NCBI GenBank assembly: GCA_030762935.1
Contig: CM060893.1
Span: 13,312,001-13,376,000, forward strand
Length of the DNA: 64,000 nucleotides
Direction of reading: 5' to 3'
DNA from: Hymenopus coronatus
Lineage: Eukaryota; Arthropoda; Insecta; Mantodea; Hymenopodidae
Shown here: positions 1-13,700 of the stretch, piece after piece
Layout: every line of letters starts with the position of its first letter
Position numbering within the stretch: the first letter of the stretch is position 1
Translations under genes and position numbers: made by a program
The notes under the pieces: generated by a model
Told to the model about the DNA's origin: nothing
Seen by the model: the letters and a program-made list of their open reading frames with translations, nothing else
Database searches by the model: none

Positions 1-179
1 GTATGTTTCTTTCCTTAAATACTTCTTTGGAAGGCTTTAAGATATTGAATCCATAAAGTATTTTAATAGCTCTCTATTGTAGGATTTCTTAACAGCTTAG
101 CTGTTTTTTTATTGTTATTGGACCATACTGCATTTAAATACAGAAAATTGGGGTGCAAGAGTGCAAAATAAAGACTTCC

Positions 180-475
180 TTTACAGCTGTTATATAAGTC
201 TAAATCTTTTAGTCTGTACAATATGTAAATAACAATGTTTTGCTGACAATGTGTTCAATAAGGTATGTCCGTGTCAAGATGAGTCTAACGTACGCCCAAG
301 AAATCTGTTTATTCTTTCTATAGCATTCAGTATCTTTGATCTTAATTAACATATTACATGTAATTGGTCTAGAGGGTTTATGAAAAATCATATATTTAAT
401 TTTTTTAGCATTAAGGATCAAGTTATTTGTGGACCATGTCTGTAGTGTTGCAAAGTCAATTTGCATGTTTTTCAT
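180..475 (-). mobile_element. LINE reverse transcriptase remnant (thumb region)
   Basis: The minus strand reads 88 codons resembling the region just after the reverse transcriptase palm of jockey/CR1-like non-LTR retrotransposons: a DFATLQTWSTNNLILNAKKI stretch followed by KYMIFHKPSR. In that family this is the helix where the protein ends a palm domain with W...N.L.LN..KT..M.F. No catalytic motif lies in the window and both ends are lost. The host intron or downstream region probably received it long ago. Clade assignment is uncertain. Confidence 0.5.
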
Positions 476-629
476 TACCTGTAATTTAAATTAATTTTCA
501 TAAAATAGGAAAATGTTATCTGCAAATGCATTTTACATGGAAAAAATGTTGAGCATTTTGATTTGATTTCTCAAAAATGGCTCTTATCAATTGCTGTATA
601 TTAATTACATATGCAAGACAAAAATGAAT

Positions 630-1075
630 ATGTTGAATTTTCAGGGAACATCCCTTGAAGACCTCTTCATTCTAGATGAATTTTGCATAACTGGAAAGAT
701 ATATACAAAAACTGTAGGTTCCATTAAAACATACAATTTATGTTCATATACATTTTTTTCCTGGAATTGAGCATTTCTGAAATATTTGTTATTAGTGTCA
801 GTTTTAAAATACTTGAACTTTTCTCATAATGAGATTTTTAAACTCCTGGCCATGCTAAGAAATAAATTTCAATCACATTGAAACATCTTTTAAAACATTT
901 GACTATTGCTCAGTGTATTCCCATATTTTTCCTTCTATCAATAAGGAAGTAATTAATACAACCATTTCTGATAATTTTTATCTTGATTAGCACGAAGTAG
1001 AGCGTAGGATCAGCTTTTGTAAAAATAATCTGTTGCAGAATTGCTAGAGTGTCATGTGAATAGGACTTATCAGAC
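630..1075 (-). repeat. Rep-R fragment
   Basis: Diverged inner part of the ~0.9 kb Rep-R family. It shares the block with TCTTCATTCT.GATGAATTTTGCATAACTG, the AAACACACAATTTATG-like block and the terminal GAAAGTCATGTGAATGGA-like block (here AGAGTGTCATGTGAATAGG). Orientation is the reverse of the copy at 17350. Confidence 0.6.
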
Positions 1076-1702
1076 TTTTGTAGATTGTACATTTACTGCA
1101 CTGAACATTTTACACGTCCTAAATTTCAAATCATACAAATTGCAGTGGAAAGGAAACTTTTATGGGTTTAAATTTCAGGAAGTTGGCAAGTATGGTCATG
1201 TATAAAAAATTCACACATCATCCAATAGTCCACAAATAATTTAAAAGTATATTCAAGATACAGAAGAAATATTTAAGCCAAAGAACAGCTACTCCATTCA
1301 AAACATATTTAATTCAAGTTTAAATGATGTCATAATGAAAAGTAACAGATCAGGAATGTATAAAATGAATTAACAATTAACAGTTTGACAAATTTTAGAT
1401 TGGTAAACCTATAAGAAATTTGGAGACACTGAAAGAGTACTACAGAGGATGTAAAATCTATCAAGGGTTCACATTTTTGCATTGAAATTAATCCAGAACC
1501 AGAGTTTAGAGAACCAAGCAATGAAACACAGCTTTTTTGTCATAAAAATAAATACCATGTATTCAACTTTGAAATGCCATGGCAAACAACCTTACCAGAG
1601 ATTTACAAGCCCCACCAAAGAACTTTGACAACCACGCCAGTTGAGAATGAACCTCACCACTGGCTCAAACATTCAAATAACTTACAAACTTTCTAAACTT
1701 AC
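1076..1702. other. non-coding stretch downstream of exon 10
   Basis: AT-rich sequence between a Rep-R fragment and the last placed exon of the CEP170-like gene. It belongs to an intron of that gene if the gene continues left, as its last placed exon ends in a donor site. I see no coding signal or repeat in it. Confidence 0.4.
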
Positions 1703-1788
1703 CTCAGCTTCTTCATGAGATTGCATGAACTAATGCGTAGCTTGTTGGACAGACCACACACTGCAGCCATCACAAGGTTGTCCAGGGC
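1703..1788 (-). CDS. CEP170: CEP170-like exon 10
   Basis: Acceptor CTCTGCAG and donor GAG|GTAAG enclose 86 bases read as ALDNLVMAAVCGLSNKLR plus about ten more residues. The previous exon ends in phase 0 and this one starts in phase 0 and ends two bases into a codon, so at least one more exon lies left of the window. It matches the conserved C-terminal helix region of CEP170 proteins. Confidence 0.75.
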
Positions 1789-4700
1789 CTGCAGAGAATA
1801 ACATGTTAGTCTTGTTTAATCTATAGCTGTTATTCAGATACACATTTTCTATGGGTTGTGAGGGGCTTCTGGGAATATTAGATTTCTTATCCACAACTTT
1901 TTAATAAATGAACAAGAGAAATACAAGAGCATATACAGAGTATTTGGCCCCAATCACAATAAAAATTAAGTTGGTTCACAATAGCCAAAATGGAAGCGAG
2001 AACACACATTGATAACCGTTTGGATCTCAAATAGAAAGTTAATTTCCTATTGGGATTTTTTTTTTTTAACTGACCAATTATGCCTACATAATATGGATTA
2101 GCCAATATCAAAATTCAAAAGAATTGTGACTGCAGTGTGTCCTAGAGCCATTTCTTGTCATGGATGCATATAATAATCTCTATAGAGAAGAGTCTGATAT
2201 GCACAATATGCATCTAATATGCCATGCCCAATGTTAAAACTTGGCCAAATCTTCTTTTCCGTTACTGGGGTTTGGAAAGGCTTCCTATCAATTGCAAACA
2301 CTCCTCTTGAAATTCTTGAAATATGAATGAATCATGTAAACATAAAAATAAACATTGAATTAAAAGTAATCTTGAAGTGCAAGTTTTCAAGTTTATTTCT
2401 ATAACAAACACAGGAAAACCAATCAACCACAACCTATTCACATCATGTGATTATTCTGGCATATTACATTAGATTTTTTGTCATATATACTGATTTACTT
2501 AGTGCCTTTCTGTGTAAGATCACAGGCCAGGAATAATTGGGATATCTATAAAAATCACAGTTAAGCAGATTTTGGTGGTAAAGATACTTTTTTGAGAGTT
2601 TAATGTTCTTTATCTGGGTCAAACTGAACACTTCTGAAACCCGATGTTTTAGTATACCAGGTGTGGCAATAAAGAAACCGGACTGATTGTTGTATGCGTT
2701 TTTGGCTTTGTGATGACAAAGAGAAGAGTGGAGAACCATTACACCACGGAGGGTGACTGAGAAAAAGAGTGGAGGATTGGCCTTGGGACTCTACCTAACA
2801 GGCACACAAAATGTCACGCCACTGTGGTGGTTAGTCTGGCTATAAGCCTTCTTAGAAACAGGTCATGTGTTTGAGCTCCATTGGAATTATGCTACGCTCT
2901 ATAGCAGAATAAAAAGTTGGAAAACCTGCAACAAAAACTTACAATTTGTTGAAACAAATTTATGGTGATCAGTGTCATCTCGTACACAAGTTTTCAAGTG
3001 GGTTGAGAGGTTCAAGGATGTTAAGGTAGACGTCAAAGACTATCTGAAATTGGGCCGTCCTTCCATTTTGAAAACAGATGAGAATGTGGAAAAGTTTGGC
3101 AGAATTGTTGGAGAAGACTGCTGCCTGAGCATTCAAGCAATTTCAGAACTTGCCTGCATGATCTGAGCATGACAAAGGCTTGTGCTAAAGCGGTGCCAAG
3201 AGTCCTCACAAATGAGCAAAAGCAACATTGAGTGTAGTGCTGTACGGACACTCTTGAAAAAATTGAAAATGACCCTGATTATCTAAGCAAAGTAATTACA
3301 TGTGATGCAACATGGATATTACGATCCAGAGACTAAGCGACAATTCATGCATTGAAGGAGTCCTCAATCCCCTAGGAAGAAGAAAGCAAACATGAGCAAA
3401 TCAAAATTTAAAGCAATGATTGTTATTTTCGATATCCAAGGGATTATCTCATTGACTGGTGCCAGAAGGTGCTGTAGATTTATGGCACGTAAAAGAACCT
3501 CAAAAAGCCTGATAAAAGAGGCCTCTGAGCAAAATTAAGCGGTCTTTCACACCTAATATAGAATGGGATGCTGAGAGAGACTCAAAAACAAAGTCAGTTA
3601 ATACCAAAACTTGATATTTAAGTTCAGCTTCTCCCGAGGATGTAGAAAATGTTCAAAATAATCTCCCACTCCAAACTACCCTTTTTATGGCACAATTACT
3701 GAAAATTTTAACTGGCTCTACCAATTTTGATTAAAACAGCATGTTTAAGAGATTTTTATGGCAAATGAATTGTTTATCTTGAATTTTTTGGAAACACCCC
3801 CTGAAGACCTTTTCATTCTGGATGGCTTTTGCATAATGGTAAACTGTAAGAGATACACAAAGACTTACTATACAAAATGATGTAGATCTCATCAAAACAC
3901 ACAATTTACATCAAGAGTTAACCATTTCCGAAATATTCCTTGTTATAGGTCAAATTTCCCACACTTATATGAGGATGGTTCAAATATAAACAGAAATTGA
4001 GGTAGAGTACAGCATAGACAGATCCGAGCAGGACGGTGGAGTGGAAAGTATAAGGTTGGTGTGTAAGGGAAGGGGAACCAGCTTGGTTAACAGCTTTAAT
4101 AGGTTTTGGCACCAGTACAGCCACGAGTGAACAAGAGGTTCCTTTGCCTATTGGGCAACTCATTTTAAAGTTTTTAACCAATGAAGCGGTTAAACTCTTG
4201 AAGATTTTAACCTGTTTGAGGATGCTTCACTGAGTGTTTACCTGGGCCAGACAATTTAAGAGCAGCCAAGGAGTTATACAAAGCGAAGGTCACAGCCATG
4301 ATGTTCGAGAGCTTATTGAAGGTGATCACTGCTGCATTGTTGAAGAAATCAGAAGTGGGTGCCAGCATTGGAAGTACTTATTCCATCATCAGTGAACATC
4401 TTGCATTTAGAAAAATTAGTACTCATTGTGTTCCCAAGTTATTAACCAAGTTGCAAAAACAGTTAGAGATTTGTGAGAGACTTCTGAATTGATTCTGGGA
4501 AGAAGAGGAAAGTTTGTTGAACTGCATCATCATATGTGATGAGACATGGGTCCATCATTTCACTACGGAATCCAAAATGGTGAGCAAGGAGTGGCAAAGA
4601 AAGGCTGAAGCCTTCTTAGTGAAGTCAAAACCCATCTCTCAGCTGGGAAAGTTCTCAAGACAGTGTCTTTTGACCAAGGAGGAGTTTTAGTCCATTTGCT

Positions 4701-7700
4701 TCACAATCAACATTTAGTGAATGCAGCTTACTATTGCCAATTGTTAAGGTCAGCAAAAGCCACCTACCAAAGTAAAAGATGTCATCCTCTGCCACACACT
4801 GGGAATGTCAAGGGGCACATCGGAGGACATGCACTAGGAAACCTTTGAACATCCTCCCTACAGTCCGAATTCCCTTCCCCCCAGACTAGTTTTTTGTTTG
4901 CACCCATGAAAGAATCAGTTTGAGGGGAACAATTTGAAACCATTGGAGATGTTGAAAAATATGTGCACAATTGTTTGCCAACACAACCTCAAGCTTTTTT
5001 TGAACAAGGAATATTCAAGCTTCTAAATCATTCTTATTTTATGCCTCAACTTTGAAAGCTATTTGCTTAAATACCAAGTTTGGTATTTATCTGGATGTTT
5101 TGTTTTTATATATGCTGTTCACAGACACATATGGACCATTTTTTGGGTGGAATACAATATTTTCTTTTACCTGCTGTAGGTAGGTGGCAGATTTGTTACC
5201 AACATATAAGAAATGCACATAATTGTGTTTTTGCTTCACTGTTACTAGTTTAAATTTCTACTTTATCTGTTTCAAGCATACTAAATTACTCATGAAGCAC
5301 TAGAAACATTTAGTTAATTCAGAGAAGGCCAAGTTGCTAAGTTTTCATAGGAATACTAATGAATGGTTCTTTACAATGCGGTGATATGCAAAACCCAAAC
5401 ATTGTACTGTGATCAAGCTTTCATGCAAGTTCATATCTTATAATCCCGGCATATTCCAGAAACTTGTGGATTACCTCTACACCAGCATGCTATGTACATA
5501 AAGAGATACACACCTCGAGCTTGCCTCTCCGTAAGGAGGAGTTGCTATGGAGAGAGGCTCTACTTCCGGTCTGTAACACCAACGGAACAACGGAACATGA
5601 GTAAAGTCAACAGGGCACCATGCCACATGCATTTAGTGTGTAGCAAGTACTAGAGAAAATTACATTACCCTGGCAGGAGACGAAGGTGCAGCTAGTGGAG
5701 GTGAATCCTCGTCGGCCGAGAGCGTCACCTCCTCTTCTTCCTCTTCCTCCTCCTCCTCCTCTGAGGACAGGACAGCCCCTGCTGTGCCATGGAAGGATGC
5801 AGAACGTAGCACAGGATTGAGCTGACTGCTGCAAACGTAGAATCAACCAGCCCTAGTTACTTCTGATCTTACATAACCTGCCTAACATATCTACAATGCA
5901 CTCATTTGGACATATGCCTATGTTACAGGGAATTGTTTGTGCAACATTGACTGCTTCTAATCTGTTCAGTTCTGCCTCCATTTTCCCTTCACACTGTGCT
6001 GGCTAATTAGTTGACCTGAAGGTCAATGCATAGTGAGACCTCGTGTTCCAATGTTTGAGTTAGTACTGTTATGCCAAAAAGTCTTTACACTTTAGTACAG
6101 AAAATTTTCATGTATCATTCCTACGTGAAAAAAAACTCTTGTAGAGAAGTGCAATGCTCTTTGTGCACTTCATGAAATGGTTCATAATCTTAACAGATTT
6201 AGGAAATTGGATATCCTCTTGATTAGAAATTAAAAGTAAATTGCTGTTCTTTTTTTAGCTTAACACCCTTTAACCTGGTTGTTCAAATTGGACGATGAAT
6301 AAAATCTGTGAAATGATACTCAAATGATCTTGGGGTCCATTGAGCTTAAATTTACTCTGTTTTGTGTTCTTCTGAAAAAATCAGGAACAAAGTCCCTGCA
6401 AATGAAGCAGGAAGTATATGGACACCAAGCTTTATCTAAAACACATATTTTTGAAGGCAAAAAAAATTTAAAGATGGTGAAAAAGGTTTGCAGAGGATCC
6501 ACATCCAGGACGACGCTCCTCATCAAAAACTGAGGTGAACCACATCACCAATGACATCATGTTACAGGAAGATCCAATGATTATAATAGTAAAAATTGAA
6601 GATATACACATTTTATATCAGTCAATTAAGGACATGGTCGTCTCCTTAGCGCGGTGGTAGCGTTGCTACTTACCAAGCGGGAGACCTGGGTTCGATCCCC
6701 AGTACTGGCATGGGAATTTTTCCCCCGCTGGGAGACCTGGCCCGGGGTGCACTCAGCCTCGTAAGGTCCCTGGGGGGCCAATTGAGGAGCTACTTGATGG
6801 AGAAGTAGCAGCTCCAGGTCATGAGGACCGCATTAACCGGCCGGGGGGGATTCGAGGCGCTGACCACGTCTCACCCTCCAATACTGCACCCCATCCATGA
6901 CGTCTGTAGTGGACCGAGATGGGGGACGCAGCGGCCGGGCGGTAGGCCAAGGTTCCCCGTTAGCTGTCGTGCCACGGAGTTACAATTAAGGACATAATTT
7001 CTAATGGTTTGGTCTACAAAATGGATTCCATGAGGCTTCATTGGGTCATAACCTGCCAGCAGAAGGAATTCAACTTACTCAACAAGGTGCACATGCAATG
7101 ACAGCTGGTTTCACCACTACTACAATCCAGAAACCAAACATCAAAATGCACAATGGAAATATCCTTTCAGTCCAAGGCCAAATAAAAAATATGTATTCCA
7201 TTCACATGACTTTCTCTACATCTCTGCAACAAATTATTTTAAGAAAGTTATGATTTTATTTACTTCTCGCTAATCAAGAAAAAAAAGCAGAATTAGTCTT
7301 ATTACTTGCTTCCTTCTAAGTAAAAGCAAAATAAGGGAGTACCATAGGTTAAAGTGAAAGTTAAAAGCTGGTTGCTATGTGACTGATGTTCCTTTGTTTA
7401 TATGGACAGGAGTTGACAAATTCCTGTATGAGAAAATTATAAGTATTTTAAAGCTGAAACCAACAGCAAGGAATATCTAAAAAGGATCAACTCTATGAAA
7501 GAAATGTGTATAACATAAATTGTATGTTTTAACATGCTCTAAATTTTTTGTGTGGTAAGTTTTTGTCCATATCTTATGGTTTAGCAGTAATGCAAAATTC
7601 TATAAAATTCATGCAGAATAAAGTAGTCCTTAGAGGTATTCCCAGAAAATTCAAGATATACATTTTCTTTGTCAGGTAAATATCTTCAATATACAATATT

Positions 7701-10700
7701 TTAATCAAAATCATTAGAGCCATTTTTGAGAAAATCAAAATTTTCGAAAAAAATTCCATGTAAAGGGTAGTTTGGGGAGGGGACATTTTCTTGAAAATCT
7801 TCTTGTCTCATCCTTTTTTTTTTTCCTGTTCAAGTCTCAACGAAATCCTCATCTAGCTCTTTGTTCACTGTTTTGCACAAATATCACCAACTTGGTAATG
7901 ACACCGACTGCACTAACTTTGAATTCCATTGTTGAACTGAAGGAAGCAAAAGTGAAATGGAAATGGAGTTTTATTTATCAACACTATTTAAAGTTATGGT
8001 TCTCAGCATCCCATTCTATACTGGGCGTGAAAGATTGCTTAATTTTGCTCAGAGGCCTCTTTTATCAGGATTGAGGTTCTTTTATGTGCCGTAAATCTAC
8101 GACACGGGACCAATAGCTTTACTTCCCTTCCGAAGGAAGTCGTGCTAAGGATTTTTACGCCAGAAAAAATCTGTCCTCTGCCAGGTTTGAACATGTGACC
8201 ATGGGTAAAGCAAAAGCGATTGTAACATCACAATACTAGTGCTCCTTTCCCCAGATGGCACAGCAGTTGTGTTTGGTGATTATTGCACGTTATTACCATT
8301 TAGAAACAAATGATGAATAGATTGATACAAAATTACAAACATGTTCTTTATGAATTCTACTCAATTTTTTTCGGGATAACATTGCAAATAGTGACCAATT
8401 TCACAGAAAAATTATGAATTGCAGGTAAATTTGTTGAAATAAACATGAAATATCAAAAAATTGAAACATGTTGCAAGTGTAAAACATCTACAAATTGCGC
8501 AAAACCACAAATATACCTTAATTTTGCATGTATCATTTGTTTTAACAAAATTCATGTAAAAGGGTTTTGTAAAAATCAGGGATCCATAGTAATAATTAAT
8601 GTTTGTTAGACACAGAGATGCCAAGTCTTCTAGCAATATCTTACTAACCTCTGAGAGGATGGGCTTATTGATGACTGTGTCATGCTGTTTGACATAACAG
8701 CCTTCTTGGCTGCTTCCTTACGCTTCCCCTCAGCCGCAGCTTTCATTGGGTCATAGCTCTTACGTCGCTTCCAGTTTTGGAACTCCACTTCTCTGGAGGA
8801 AAGTGTGGAATTGCTTCGTCCTCCAGATTTCTTGGCCCCTTGCCCCACATTTTTCTGTAAATACATTCAGCATACTTATTTGATTTTGTCACTGAAAATA
8901 AACCTGTAATAAATTATTTCAACAGATATTGAAACAACTCTGAAGTGTTATATCCACATGACTTTCTCTGTCCACTAGGTTATTTTACATCTCCTCCACA
9001 ACTATTCTTCAAAAATGTATTTTTATTTTTCATGTTAATTGAGATTAGCTTTGCAGAAAAAGTTTCATTACACATTTTGTTGATACGGAGACTAAAGCAA
9101 AAGTCAGATGACTAAAAGTCAATATATTTGACTGTAAATATTTCAAGCATGTGGTATAAAGCTACTCAATGAGGGTAATGGGATGTGGGTAGACTGGAAT
9201 ATAGCCTAGAGTGTGTGGCATTTAAATTACTAACCAGAACTTAAAACCTATGGTAGACTCCCAACTACCTGAAGAGCATTTTGGTTTTTGGAAGGACAGA
9301 TCAAACCTGATGGTTGTAGCATGTCCTTAAAAGACACTACATCAGTAAAAGCTCATAGGAAGAACTATGTAATCTGAAATTGGATGAGTTGGATATGATG
9401 AGTTTAATATCTAATATTTTGGCAGACAGCCAAGTGTAGTTCTGTGATAGACTTTCACTGTTGGATTGGCCAAACAGTTGGGATATTTCAAGGGGACCCT
9501 TTGAGCCCAATACTTTTTAATATCCTAACACATTTATGACATCCATTCAATTAACAAAAGAAGAGAGTTATGACCCTTGCTACTAATAATATAGAGGCTC
9601 GACAGAAAGGAATGGCCATCATTATTTATTTTTTTATTTATTCATCACATATGTTTACAGCACTGAGCAAAGCCCATAAACAGGTGATGCATCCAAGATC
9701 TTAAAACTGAAGTACAAATTAAAATTAAATAAAATAAAAGTACTTAAATCATCATAAATTCAGCTATTGTGTAGAACTAGTGATCCAACAGGTGAGACAT
9801 TACTTCTGATTTAACTGCTTTCGGTTTTGTCTATTTTTTAATATTTTCTGGCAACTTATTGAAAAATTTAACTGCCATGTAGTTAAAAACTGTTCTGGTA
9901 TGTTACTCAATGGACAGACAACAATGAACTAGTGGTGAATGAAACAAAAACTGAACTACTAGTGGTTTTTAAGAGAGGACGACAACTGAGTAAAGAAGAG
10001 TGCATCATTGTGCTGAAATAACACTAAGTATTTAAGAACTACAATGCAACTTACTGTGTTAAACTTCTCAGCCTATATAAAAGACTTCCTGATACAATCA
10101 AAAACATAAATAGCATGTTATTTACCACTATTTAACATGCAGACAGCTTCAAGAACTACAAAGCCTGAAACCAATATACCTGAAAAGGGCATTTGGGGTT
10201 TCAAAATTTGCCCCATCAAGATATATACTTGTTTTAGCTAAGGAAACTCTGTTGGTTGAAGATCTGAGAATGTAAATACTACTGCCATTAAGCCAGCATC
10301 TCAGGAACTCTAAGAGTACTTTGACTGAAAAGGGAGTCCATTACCCAAACATTTTATATTAATATTGCCATGCTAACACCAGAATGGATGCAAGTGAAGT
10401 ATAAGTCACAACACTTAGGTGATACCTTTTGCGATCCATAGCTTCTATCATTGCATCTGCACCACAAAGTATTTTTACAAAGCCTGCCAGGAGTGTATAT
10501 GTGTACTGTGTAGTGAGCAGTATGACATTTACCATGCTTTGTCAAACCAAAAACAGGTATTTCAGAAATGGCTAAAGCCCAAAATAGGTTATTTGAAATA
10601 AAGTGCATGTTTTAGAATATCATTTTTTGTGTACTAAGCTTTTGCTTATCTCTTATAGTTTATCCATTATACAAAAGTATACAAATCAAACAAAGAGGAC

Positions 10701-13700
10701 TTAACAGCCTATTCCCAGAAAATTCAAGATTTACATTTATATGAATATTTTTGAGTTGGGTTTGTAACACTTAAGTATCACTTTTATACGTAAGCGATAC
10801 TTAAATGTTACAAACCCAACTCAAAAATATTCATTTCATATGTTCCAAAACACCCTTTCACTAAAATTATTCTTATACATTTGTATATTTGTGATGTATA
10901 TATTTCAGGTATATTTATGCTAAGCTTTATACAGGTGAATATGACCGGTGTTCAGCCCTGGCTCTTTACCGGTCATACTCATATTTTACAATAGTTTATT
11001 AATTCTAGTTTATTACACCATTTTGTCTATTTACTGTCCATATCCATTTATTTCTCACTTTGCATAAGAATTGTCCAATCTTCTTACTATCTTTTTGAAA
11101 CATTTCAACTACTGCTACATTTCTATCTATTTTAAACCATTTCTTATTAATATACTCTTTTCTCCAAATTTCAGTCCCTTTACATTTAAATAAAATGTGT
11201 TCCATATCTTCATTTCCGCCACATATAGGACATTGATTTTGTGGAATACCTTTCCTTAAACCTTTTAATCTCCATACTCCTGCTTTCAGCCATGCAATAC
11301 CTTCTCGCTCCTCTTTATTTGTCACATCAATGTACTTTTCCCTTCCCCATGAGACTTTCATTGGTATATAGAAAACTAAAGATCTCTTTTCAGTTATTTC
11401 ACTAAATATTTTTTGTATTTCTATATCCTCAAATCTTTTCCTTGCCAACTTCCAGAAGTTATTCACATTATTTTCTCTTCTTCTCCACATTTCCCCTAAC
11501 CCACTACTTTCCAGGTTATTTCTGAGACAGTCTACCCATCCCTTGTTCTTTAAACTTTTCTCTTGATATACTAAACACTGCTTTAACAAATTCCTTTCTT
11601 CCAATTTCAATATTCTATGCCAAAATTTCAATGCCTTTTCCATCATCTTTCCCTTACTTGCCACTCTACTCAGCTCTATTTGTGCTACCTGCCTAACAGT
11701 TGCATTTGGTAACCCAAGTATTTCTTTGCAAAATTTCCTATACACCTCATCTATGACTTCCCATCCTCCTTCTAATCCGCATACTTCTATCCCATATAGC
11801 ATTTTTGCCTCAACCACCATATTGTACACTTTTTCTAACCATCTAATATTTATATTAGGTGCTTTGTATTTGCAACTTCTAATAGCTGATAAAGCTCCTT
11901 TTTCTTTTGCCAATGCAAATTTCTTTTGTTTTTCCCAATTGCCACCATTATCAATTTTAACTCCTAGATAAATACATTCTCTCACTACCCTGTACTCCTT
12001 TTCATTCTCATTCTTCCATTTTTCATACATGCTCAATTTCCCCCCTTTTTTGAACACTACAATCTGCGTCTTGTCCTGGTTCACTTTTAAACTCCACTCT
12101 TTACAGTAATTATTTAATGTTTGCAAGGATTGTTTCAAGCCATTCACTGTAATTGCACCTATAACTAGATCATCTGCAAACAGTAATCCTGGAATCTGAA
12201 TATTATTAATTACTGGCATCGAGTTATTATTTCTCCCAATTTCTGTTAATACATCATCTATATATAAATTGAATAGGACTGGACGTAACTTACATCCCTG
12301 TCTAAGGCCTTTCCCTTGTTGGATTTGTCTTGTTACAACCCCTTCCTCCACTCTTATACAAAAAGTATTTTCCTTATATAATGCTCTAAGGGTGTCCACC
12401 ATTTGTTTACTCACTCCTTTAGTCAACAACTTATGCCACAGCAATTGAAGCTCTATCCTATCGTATGCTTTCTCTAAATCCACAAAAGCCATATATAACT
12501 TTCCTCTTTTGTCTTTCAAGTATTTATCTACCATTTTTTTTATAATAAATAAATTATCAACTGACCTCCTCCCTTTTATAAAGCCCATCTGAAGTTCCGA
12601 GAGGATATTATATTCTTCAACCCATGTTTGTATCCTGCTTGCCATAATACCAGTAAAAATTTTTCCTACATTTGATAATAATGCAATGCCTCTATAGTTG
12701 TTTGGTTTGTCAACACTACCCTTGCCTTTGTATATTGGATGTACGATTGCTTTCCTCCACTTATCTGGTATATAACCCTTCACTTTAATTGTGTTAAATA
12801 AGTCTACTAAAACCTTAACTCTGTTTATTTCAGTGCACCATTCCTTAAGGAACTCTGTCGGGATTCCATCTATTCCTGTTGCTTTATTTCTCTTCATTAT
12901 TTTCACCTGTTGAATTATTTCTTCACTTCTTATTATATCATCGAGTATATCTACATAGTTATTACCTATTTCCCAATTTCCTATCTCATTTTTACTCTTT
13001 TTTACCCCATACAAATTTTTAAAATATTCCATCCATTCTCCTGGTTTTATACTTGGTTTTGTTACATATTTATTATACATTGATTTCATAACCTTCCATA
13101 TCTCATTTGCATTATTTTCATTTAGGATTCGTATAAAATTACTTTCATATTTTTTCATCCAGCTTGTTTTCTTTTGTTCCAGTAATGAATTATATAAATC
13201 CCTCCCTTGCATATACTCTTTCTTTAATTCTATGTATCCTAATTCCCTCCACTTTATGAGCAGCTGTTTGACTTGTCTTTTAGTTACTCTACATTCTTCA
13301 TCAAACCAGCCCTCATCTCTTTTGTAAACCTTCTTTCTCATTTTCATTTCCTCCCCAGCCCTTAGCATAATGATATTTAAGATATCCATAGCACTTTCAA
13401 TTTCTTGTTCCTTTATCATAAAATTTATTCCACTTTCAGGTATATAGTGTTTTAATCAAAATTGTTAGGGCAATTTTTGAGCAAATCTAATAAATCTTTA
13501 AATTTTTCTATGTAAAGGGTACTACAGCTCTGTAACGTAACAAATTATTGTTAAAAAGATTATTCTTCTATCCATTTCATTCTAATCGAGATAAACGTTA
13601 GCAGAAATGGTCTTATTACTTGCTTCCTTGTAAGTAGAAGAGAACTAAGAGAATACTCTAGGCTAATGCAATAGTCAAACCTTTTAAAAACTGGTTGCTA

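Larger units (their letters stand above)
10738..13436 (-). mobile_element. 5'-truncated LINE, young-looking
   Basis: A 2.7 kb non-LTR retrotransposon inserted in Rep-R and in the intron between exons 7 and 8, in the sense direction of the host gene. It contains an 804-codon open frame (11005-13419) and a ~265-base 3' untranslated region with two inverted repeats. The endonuclease domain expected upstream is missing because the copy ends 17 bases before the first ATG. No poly-A tail is visible; the 3' end is a 39-base-arm hairpin. Confidence 0.85.

Noticed and set aside
6640..6720. Candidate tRNA gene at the head of the GC-rich repeat
   Set aside because: A and B boxes are present but no tRNA cloverleaf is complete and the unit continues 270 bases into a SINE body with target duplications.
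10741..10834. Large hairpin as a microRNA precursor
   Set aside because: It lies exactly at the LINE end and its near-perfect 39-base arms are better explained as part of the element; no independent evidence for a microRNA.
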